64,000 nt of DNA from Nannochloropsis oceanica (lineage: Eukaryota > Sar > Eustigmatophyceae > Eustigmatales > Monodopsidaceae), in contig CP038123.1 in NCBI GenBank assembly GCA_004519485.1, positions 214,001 to 278,000 on the forward strand, given 5' to 3'. This document shows positions 56,997-64,000 of the stretch, one piece after another; position 1 is the first letter of the stretch; the number at the start of each line of letters is the position of its first letter. Below the pieces are notes generated by a model that worked only from the letters and a program-made list of their open reading frames with translations, did no database searches and had not been told where the DNA came from. The position numbers and the translations under genes are program-made.

Positions 56997-58591
56997 ATGC
57001 TGCGCCTGTCTCTCCTTTTGCTGGCCTCGGCCACGTTCAGCAGTGCCTTTGTCTTCCCTGCTAGCCGGGTGGGTAGCAGAATCGTCGCAGGTACGTGCGT
57101 TATTTGATATGGCGTGCTTTTGGGGATGTATGTTTTGGTTATGGCATGGTAATACTGTGTAAATGAGTGACTGGATGCTGGAAAATTATCCCTAATACCT
57201 TCTCCCTGGCGTTGCTCGCCCATCTCCACATCTCAATCCCTCCCTCCCTCCCTCCCTCCCTCCAAATCAACACAGAGCCACTAACCAAGCTGCATGTCGT
57301 CGTCTCCGAAACCACCCGTGAAGGGGTCCCGATGCCCCAACCCAGCATCAAGCCCGCCTCTGACAAACTCTTCGTGTACCTGTGGATCGACCACCTGGGC
57401 AACCGTGTCTACCGTGCAACCCGCAATATCGGGGCCTCTCCCCGAGCCATCCAGCTCTGGAACCCCCTCGCCACCGATGAAGAGCAGGTAAGCAAAATAT
57501 ATCTCTCACCTTCCCCCCGTGGCGGTGTCCCTCTTAAAATTCTTTTCGTGTAGTAATTGTGCCTTTCGCTCACCCTCCCTCCCCCCTCTTTCCCTTCCTC
57601 CCCTTCTCAACAGAGCTACCCCGAGACTGGCGTCTCCACCGCTCCTTCTTTCACCAAGTACGAGATGCTGGGCGAGGAAAACCTGGATGCGTGGGTAGAG
57701 AATGGGTTTGGTGAAATGGATGATGTGGAGGCTTCTCCCCTAGCTTATACCATTGAGGGCGGGGACGACGCGTCAGCTACCGCAAACGCGGCCGCGGCTG
57801 CTACAGCTGGGGGGGAAGGAAATGAGGAAGCGGAGATGACGAGTGAGGAGATCGAGGAATCCATCAGTGCGTACAACGAATACTACCCGCCCGCGGACTT
57901 CAAGAGCATGGTGACGGCGATGGAGAAGAGCTGGCGGACCATCATTTTGTCGCGAGGAAAACAAGGAGCCAAGTCCATGCGAGAATTTTACAGGTAAGAG
58001 AGGCAGGGGATGAGGGAGTGAGGGAGAAATGAGAGGAAAGGGTATGGCCAATATCAATTTCTTGTCTATGTACACCGCAAGGCTGTATTTGGTGGAATGT
58101 TCATCATCCCCTCCCTTCCTCCCTTCCTCCCTACCCCCTTCCCCTCCTTCTAGGGATCTGCACAAGGCTCACCCTGAGCTGGAGCAAAAAGTCTGGATCA
58201 TGGAGACGCACGCCACTCGCTCCCCCGTTCCCGGCGATCCGGACACGTACAACCACTGGATGAGCGACGAGGACATCCTGAAGATGGCCCGCGTGGTACG
58301 TAGCCCGCCCTCCTTCGCGTCCTCGTTTCCTCCCTCCTCTCCGTTCATACCTCGTTTTGCCTGATATAGATGCTGGCCTCCTACATTGATGACAGGCCCC
58401 TTCACTCATATTTTCGTTCTCTCCCTCCTTCCCTCCTTCCCTCCGTCCCTCCGCAGGCGACTGAAGGGCACGATGACGTGGTTGAATTTTCGGGTTTGGA
58501 ATTTGGAGACTCTATGGATGGGATTAAGGGGGAGGATTGGGTTACCATTCCGCCGCCTTTATCCTGGTTTAAGGATGAGGCCAAGAAGTAA
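56997..58591 (+). CDS. Unknown plastid-targeted protein
   Basis: Exons 56997-57090, 57276-57487, 57614-57993, 58154-58295 and 58457-58591 join in phase to about 320 residues. The start encodes a signal peptide (MLRLSLLLLASATFSSAF) ending in SSAFVFPAS, a clear Phe-type plastid cleavage motif. The mature part has no membrane segment. It contains LFVYLWIDHLGNRVYRATRN, an acidic Ala-rich linker and YNEYYPPADFKSMVTAMEKS. Two more blocks, IMETHATRSPVPGDPDTYNH and WVTIPPPLSWFKDEAKK, close the protein. I recognise no family. The last intron is ambiguous: exon 5 could instead start at 58370 and read through, adding MLASYIDDR and a repeat-coded stretch in the same frame. It is probably stromal or lumenal in the plastid, with function unknown. 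Confidence 0.75.
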
Positions 58592-58637
58592 AGAGAGCAT
58601 GGAAAGGAGAAGAAGAGAGGAAATGAATTAGAGGGAT

Positions 58638-58639
<2 letters not shown>

Positions 58640-58673
<34 letters not shown>
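58640..58673. repeat. (GA)n microsatellite
   Basis: About 17 GA dinucleotides directly after the unknown plastid gene. Confidence 0.95.
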
Positions 58674-58674
<1 letters not shown>

Positions 58675-59128
58675 AAAATTAGACATAGGAATGGCGAAAG
58701 AGGAGGAAGAGAATGCAGCGACGATGAGAAGAGAGAGGAAGGCAAGAGAGCAGATAAAAGGAAGGAGAGGTATATGTGGGGGGGGAATGAAGGAGAGAGA
58801 GGGGGGGGGATAACGAAGAGTGAAGAGGAGGGATTGGAAGAAAGGACGGGAAAGCGAGCATGGAACATCAGCGGAGAAGGAATGGGTGAAACAATAAGCA
58901 GGAGAAGAGATTCCAGGCGGGATGAAAGGACATGATGCTTGCGGATTGTAGACGGACAGGGAGAGGGAAGGAGGACAGGGGGAAGGATGAGGACATAGGG
59001 GACAGGGACAGGGTGTAAAGGAGGGAACCATTACTTCTACCTACCTACTATATAAATACAAAGGCTATCTCGCGCACACGACGCAGGCCGCACACAAGAA
59101 TCATTCACGACCCTTGGAATCAACCAAG

Positions 59129-59130
59129 TA

Positions 59131-59170
<40 letters not shown>

Positions 59171-59184
59171 AAACCCTAACCCTT
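59129..59184. repeat. (AAAG)n tract followed by CCCTAACCCT
   Basis: About ten AAAG units, then AACCCTAACCCTTT. Less than two telomere units, so an interstitial telomere origin is only a possibility. Confidence 0.8.
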
Positions 59185-59915
59185 TCGTTCTCGATGCATA
59201 CAAAGCATGGATGTGATTATTGTGGAGTTCAGTATTTCAACCTGTAACACGCTTATTTTCCAGAAAATCGATTTCTCGGCATTGTAAGCCCGAGAAGGAG
59301 GGAGGGTAAGGAAGGCTGGAATACTGGCTACGGGTACATCCCCACCCCTACCACTGATAGTCTCCCCCACCCGATATGTTTATAGTCATACCCGCGGCCA
59401 TTTTTAAAAAAATGGGAAACTATACAATAATTCGGTGCAACTCAATAGGCCTTTCACGAAAGAAGCAACTTAATTCAACTCGATGTCCTTGGTGTATGCA
59501 ACTTGTGTCAATGAATGATTATAATCATTGCCGTGAATGGCTAGACATCGACAGTCAATAATATAACTTCGTCACTTCATGTCTACTCACTGATGGCAAG
59601 TCATTCAGGGCAAGCCATGAAGAGGTCGCGTGGTCAAAGGTTTTCTGTTATCTTCCAAGTCGGACGAACAGGGTGATGATTGCCCCCTTCGCTTCTTCAC
59701 ACGCACAAGCATCTCTTCCCTCATGCAAACCTCACAGACAGCACACCGTTTAGAGCATGACTGCTCCCCTCCTTCCTCCTCATTCGTCTCGGCCGGCTAG
59801 GCGTGGCGGCATTGGCACCGACCTCCACCGACCGCACCGCTCCCTCGACCTTTGTTCTTCGCCACGTACCCTCACGTCATACACGAAAATAATACGCACA
59901 AAACACAGGAAAAAT

Positions 59916-60854
59916 ATGTTAAAGGTCTTCCTCTTCGGGCTCCTCTTAGCCCTGGCGCCAATAATTCTGAATTTTGCGACCCGCCGGGCCTATCCAATCC
60001 CGCCCGCAGGCGGCAGCGCCATCGTCATCTCCGGTGCTTCCACAGGCATCGGTTACGACGCTGCTGTCCACTTAGCCGACGACTTTGTAGTTTTTGCTGG
60101 CGTGCGGAAAGAAAAAGACGCCGAGGCTCTCCGGGCATTGGGCAAGCCGACTCTCGTGCCGGTGCTCCTGGACGTGGCCAAGCAGGAATCCGTAGACGAG
60201 GCGTACGAGAAAATCACGGCCGACGTCAAGAAACGCGGTATCCCCATCTGGGCCATTGTCAACAATGCAGGGATTATGACGGGCTCGACGGTAGAATTCC
60301 ATGACGTGGCCAAGATGAAAGAGATCTACGAGGTGAACGTGTGGGGCGTCTTGAGGCTTACGCAGAAGTTTCTACCATTGATTCGAGCGCAATCGGGACG
60401 CATTATCCAAATCTCTTCCATAGTCGGCTTCCTCACAATCCCGCGCGCCTCTGCGTATAGCTCCAGTAAACATGCCTTGGAATCGTTGAGCGATGCCCTG
60501 CGAATGGAGCTCGATAAATTCAATGTCTCTGTCACTGTGGTCCAACCAGGTGCCGTAAAGAGCGCCATATTTGACAAGAGCAAGGAGGCGACCAAAACTA
60601 AGTTAGCCGAAGACCCTCGCGAGCTCGAAGTATACGGGCTTCCGGCTAATAGGGAAAATAATTCGATTGTCGAGGCGGCTGCTACGCCTGAGTGTACCAC
60701 GAGGGCGATCCGACATGCGCTCATGGCCGAGTACCCCAAGACGCGCGAGGTGGTCGCGAATATCAATGGAGTCCCAGCGATAGTGTCGTACTATCTGAAG
60801 CTGACATTGCCTGATCGATTATTGGATCAGTTATTATTATCAGCGTTCACGTAA
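59916..60854 (+). CDS. Membrane-anchored short-chain dehydrogenase/reductase
   Basis: Classical SDR that reduces or oxidises carbonyl/hydroxyl groups with NAD(P)(H). Single exon of about 312 residues from ATG 59916. An in-frame ATG at 59757 would add 53 residues of low-quality sequence; the later start places a membrane anchor (MLKVFLFGLLLALAPIILNF) at the N-terminus, as in ER-bound retinol or hydroxysteroid dehydrogenases. The cofactor motif is SGASTGIGYDAA, followed by FAGVRKEKD, the structural VNNAGIM, a catalytic Ser (QISSIVGF) and YSSSK (Tyr and Lys in the usual spacing). PGAVKSAIFDKSKE follows. An Arg after the third strand (VRKEKD) hints at NADPH, but this is only a hint. Substrate unknown. 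Confidence 0.9.
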   Translation: MLKVFLFGLLLALAPIILNFATRRAYPIPPAGGSAIVISGASTGIGYDAAVHLADDFVVFAGVRKEKDAEALRALGKPTLVPVLLDVAKQESVDEAYEKITADVKKRGIPIWAIVNNAGIMTGSTVEFHDVAKMKEIYEVNVWGVLRLTQKFLPLIRAQSGRIIQISSIVGFLTIPRASAYSSSKHALESLSDALRMELDKFNVSVTVVQPGAVKSAIFDKSKEATKTKLAEDPRELEVYGLPANRENNSIVEAAATPECTTRAIRHALMAEYPKTREVVANINGVPAIVSYYLKLTLPDRLLDQLLLSAFT

Positions 60855-61291
60855 AGGACGGAGGTTGGTGAGAGGGAGGGAGGGAAGAGTGAGGGGCTGT
60901 GTGAAAGTGTGGCAAACGTCGTGTGTGAGAGTGTGTGAGAGAGAGTGTGCGTGTGTGTCAGAGAGAGCGTGAGAGAGAGAGTGTGTGTGAGGGAGAGCTA
61001 TTGGCGAATAGAAACTATGTAGCAAGGCATACAAATTTATACAGCCAAATCACCGGACCCAAACGAAAGAAATACAGAAGACCTTTGAACTGTGTGCTCG
61101 CGCTCAACTCGGATACCATATTTGCTGGCCCGTCTTTCTTACACCTGTACCCTTGATTTTACCTATTTCCTACTTCGTGTCCATACAATTACACACGGAG
61201 GAGGATTTGTCCCCCCTCACTCCTTTATTTCTTCCTTGAAAACCCCTCACCCTCCCTAGAATCACAACCTCCGCGTTTTTTCCTCACGCGC
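60855..61291. other. Intergenic, convergent SDR / PhyH
   Basis: About 440 bp; the left part (60900-61000) is a degenerate GT/GA tract. No gene seen. Confidence 0.6.
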
Positions 61292-62912
61292 TCACGCCTT
61301 ATGCCACGATGCCGGCACTGCGTCCTCTCCTCCCTCCGCCCCCACCTCTTCCAACTCCGCAGTGTGCGCATTGTGATTCGTAATCTCCCATCGCAGCATC
61401 CATGGACCTGCAATCACTGGCTTTAACTCATCCGCCCCGGCCGCCACTGCTGCTGAAACCTCCTCCTTCCCACCCTCCTTTCCGTCCTCGTCCTCCTGTA
61501 CATGTGTTGCATTCGCGGCTGCCTTACTCTGAGCTTTCCCACGGTCCACCGCCAGAAACTCATCCCAACGCACCATGAAGTTCTCCTCCTCCTCGCTCTC
61601 CTTCCCTCCCTCCCTCGATCCCCTCCTCATCAGGACATGGTCTTTAATGCCCCAGAACCCGGTGGGTTGGTTTGCGTCCTGCCATCGTAAGTCCACGCTC
61701 CATCGAATGTCAGGAGAACTGTTTGCAAGCGAACGATGAGGGATCAAATTGCTGAAGGAGGGAGAGAGGGAGGAATGGGGGGGTGGGAGGGAGGAAGGAA
61801 AGGGAGGAAGTGTAAGCTTGCTGGCTGCAGGGGAGAAGAGAAAATAAACAATCGAAAAAATAAGCTGTACCTGAGAAAAAGTACCGACCCTAAAGGTACT
61901 TCACATGTCTCCCATTCTCCTTCGTCGTGGCAATTAACTCCCAGCCGCGAGGACGCATCGTCCATGTCCATCTGCACATACCACGTACCCCCCGCACAGC
62001 ATGTATGCTTGGCTGTTTTCCCCGTGCGGTGCGCGCCTCTGATCACTTGCAAACAGCCATTACGAGCTGTGGCATTGATAAAAGGGATCCATGCCGTGAC
62101 CTATGCAGAGAGGGAGGGAGGGAGAGAGGGAAGGAGAGAGGGAGGGAGGGAGGACATCGACACGACTGAGAAAAGGGGAAATAATAGAAGGTAGGAGGGG
62201 CGGAAGGAAAGGAAGGAGCACTAGCCTACCTGCAAAGTATGTGCGGATTCGGGGTCGAGGTACGCCGCGTCTTGATGCCAAGGCACGACTGACGAGTCTG
62301 TTTGTGGCACTTTAACGCGTAAATTCCAGACAGGGTGACCAGCCACATCTATATCCCGACCCCCCAACAATTGCTGCGCGATATCAAGCAAGCGATTGTC
62401 AGTCCAGAGCGATTGGAAGGATGGAGGAAGGGCGGGTGTCTTGTGCAAGAGGACGCTGGCCCCTGGAAATTGCTTCTCGAGAGCTGCCATGCGCTGGTAG
62501 AATCCGAGGGAAGGGGCAGAGTCGGTGATCAGCCCGGCAGAGAGAAGGGTGGACGCTAGGGAGTCGACTTGTTTTTCGATGTCGTTCATGACAGGTCGAA
62601 GCTCGGCGGGGGCAAAGAGGCCATGTTTGATGAGAAAACCGTCGTGGAAGAAGCTATGGAGCTGTCACATGAGAGGTGCGAGAGAGATAGAGAGGAGGTT
62701 ACGAGCTTCGACTAAAAATATGCACCGGGATCACTTCCTCTCTTTCCGTAGTAACCTGCCTCGTCGGCGTTCAAGGGCCCTTCCGTGCAATGAGGATGCG
62801 TGAGCCAAGCGGGCGGGCCAAGTTTCAGGGTAGCCGCGCTGCGTTTCTGGAGAGATGCCATTTGCTCCTTGAAAGCCGCTGCGGAGGCCGCATCACTCCT
62901 GCTGCTAACCAT
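61292..62912 (-). CDS. Phytanoyl-CoA dioxygenase (PhyH) family protein
   Basis: Fe(II)/2-oxoglutarate dioxygenase family. Exons 62760-62912, 62230-62661, 61871-62100 and 61292-61751 give about 424 residues. After GPPAWLTHPHCTEGPLNADE comes LHSFFHDGFLIKHGLFAP, the typical PhyH opening. The iron ligands are seen as SSVVPWHQDAAYLDPE (HxD) and NLIPHRSLANSSPDIRW (distal His plus the Arg that binds 2-oxoglutarate further on). VTAWIPFINATARNGCLQVI is also diagnostic. Intron 1 only keeps the frame if it uses a GC donor (GAG|GCAGGT at 62759). All nearby GT sites would be in the wrong phase. The start at 62912 is the simplest choice; more N-terminal Met residues are in frame upstream, so a presequence is possible. 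Substrate unknown. Confidence 0.87.
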
Positions 62913-63365
62913 GACGGCTGTAGATGGCGATGCGCTTAGAAGTACTTGCTTCCTTGTTGTGAGATTGGGATGGAGGAGTGGTGCAGTACTAAATGAGAAT
63001 GCATACATGTGTGCATATGTCATCCTGGCTGCCATGCCTATGTTCAGTTCTCGGCGATGCGGAATAGTCGACGCGGTCCGCGTGGAAACCGCAGCTGTCC
63101 CGGAACAGAAATAAGTGATGCACTCACGCGACACCCACAACCCACTCTCCCCACGCACAGGCAGGACGGGCACTCCTGCGGCGTATTGCGCTGGTCGTAT
63201 TCGTCCTCTTTCTCCGTTTCAAAGTCAACTCTCGCTCGCCTATGCTCCGTCATGCCCGCCTCGCTCCATTTTTTCACCCCTCGCCAATCTAATGCCACAC
63301 TACTACAGGCTTCCATCGCACCATCGCACCACTGCACCAACGTTTTCCTTCGTACTAAGAGCATA
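62913..63365. promoter_or_regulatory. Compact divergent promoter, PhyH / TBCA
   Basis: 453 bp between the two chosen starts. If PhyH uses an upstream Met the gap is smaller still. No clear box motifs. Confidence 0.4.
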
Positions 63366-64000
63366 ATGGGACGTTTGTCAGACAATGGACCCGCGACGAT
63401 CGATGATCTTGCCCGCCAGCTCAAAATAAAGGTCGGGGTAGCCAAACGGTGGGTCGACTCGGCAAAAAGTGAAAGCGTGTGGGAGAGGGATGAACAGTGA
63501 TAATGTTGAGCGGCATCTTGTTTGTACAAGGCTTTCCAACTGCCTATGTTCGTTGTAACCTTTTGAGGCAGAGAGTGAATGCCATAGCAGGAGAAGTCTC
63601 ACCCTCCCTCCCTCCCCCCTCCCCTAGTCTTACCAAAGAGGTTGCCTCCTACGAAAATGAAGCCGTAGCTCAAGAACAAAAGATTGCGGATATGCGTGAA
63701 CGAGGTCAAGATATCTATGACATTAAGAAGCAAGAAGAAGTTCTACAGGAGTCATACATGATGATTCCTGATAGCAAGGCTAGACTGCAGGCAGCAGTGG
63801 AGGACTTGGAGGCCTTCGTGGTAAGGGAGGAAAGGAGGGAGGAAGGGAGTGATGTAGAAACGATCACATACTGTCGCCATTTGTAGAAAAACATCAAGAT
63901 GCTGATATTCATTTCTCTTTCCTCGTCAACAAAATTTGTCTCCCCCCGTCTATCTTCTGTTGCATATCTGCAGGCGGAGAAGCGACATGGAAGGGAGTGG
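63366..64000 (+). CDS. TBCA: Tubulin-folding cofactor A (3' end outside the window)
   Basis: TBCA captures beta-tubulin in the tubulin folding pathway. Exons 63366-63448, 63628-63820 and 63974 onward join in phase; the last exon runs off the window. After a short N-terminal extension the family core begins LARQLKIKVGVAKR, crosses the intron, and continues LTKEVASYENEAVAQEQKIA and YDIKKQEEVLQESYMMIPDS, matching human TBCA strongly. The C-terminal helix continues ARLQAAVEDLEAFV and AEKRHG. The gene is divergent from the PhyH gene; the gap between the two start codons is about 450 bp and probably contains both promoters. Confidence 0.92.

Larger units (their letters stand above)
58592..59915. 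other. Long intergenic region with purine-rich repeats
   Basis: About 1.3 kb. The first 400 bp are almost pure purine on the plus strand. Contains (GA)n at 58640-58673, (AAAG)n at 59129-59170 and a short telomere-like CCCTAA motif after it. No gene seen. Confidence 0.6.

Noticed and set aside
59171-59184. Interstitial telomere
   Set aside because: Fewer than two CCCTAA units after an AAAG tract; too short to support.
1-64000. tRNA, rRNA, transposase or viral-type elements
   Set aside because: Looked for cloverleaf arms, reverse transcriptase, integrase, transposase and capsid-type motifs among the open frames; none could be supported.

Overview
This is nuclear DNA of a eukaryotic alga. Most genes have GT-AG introns with clear pyrimidine tracts, and about 21 protein genes are packed on both strands with intergenic gaps of roughly 0.3-1.3 kb. 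Four proteins (a DnaJ, a trigger factor, the Mg-chelatase H subunit and an unknown protein at 56997) begin with a signal peptide that runs into a Phe-containing cleavage motif (TAF, QAF, FTF, SAF). That is the bipartite plastid-targeting signature of algae with a secondary red plastid, so I infer a heterokont (stramenopile) alga. A eustigmatophyte of the Nannochloropsis type would fit, but the species is a guess.

Layout. 1-3000 (+): an EI24-family membrane protein in many small exons. 3374-5041 (-): plastid DnaJ. 6128-7144 (-): small LEA-like repeat protein. 7925-15780 (+): very large FG-repeat SAC3/GANP mRNA-export protein. 16505-18345 (-): plastid trigger factor. 19014-21547 (-): soluble protein with two ABC ATPase cassettes. 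21944-24814 (+): membrane-anchored GMC oxidoreductase. 25258-25860 (-): CTR-type copper transporter. 26390-27816 (-): signal peptidase subunit 3. 28937-34988 (+): Mg-chelatase subunit H. 35590-37609 (-): SURF6/RRP14. 38573-40124 (+): NUDT5-like Nudix hydrolase. 40753-41597 (-): small two-TM coiled-coil protein. 42472-44524 (+): ankyrin/SAM protein. 45216-51569 (+): USP48-type deubiquitinase. 52368-53290 (+): LEA14-like membrane protein. 53998-56031 (+): Cys-rich/TIG/EGF type I membrane protein. 56997-58591 (+): unknown plastid protein. 59916-60854 (+): short-chain dehydrogenase. 61292-62912 (-): PhyH dioxygenase. 63366-end (+): tubulin cofactor A, cut by the window edge.

The genes do not form one pathway. 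Two recurring jobs are plastid biogenesis (DnaJ, trigger factor, ChlH) and general housekeeping (mRNA export, secretion, ribosome biogenesis, ubiquitin, tubulin folding).

The most striking structure is the intron architecture. Many introns carry a GGGA-repeat arm just after the 5' splice site and a complementary CCCT-repeat arm just before the 3' splice site, so the intron RNA could fold its two splice sites together. The same tetranucleotide has also spread into exons. There it is open in all six frames and encodes G-R-E-G (or S-L-P-P on the other strand). Two conserved genes switch reading frame exactly at long G/C homopolymers.
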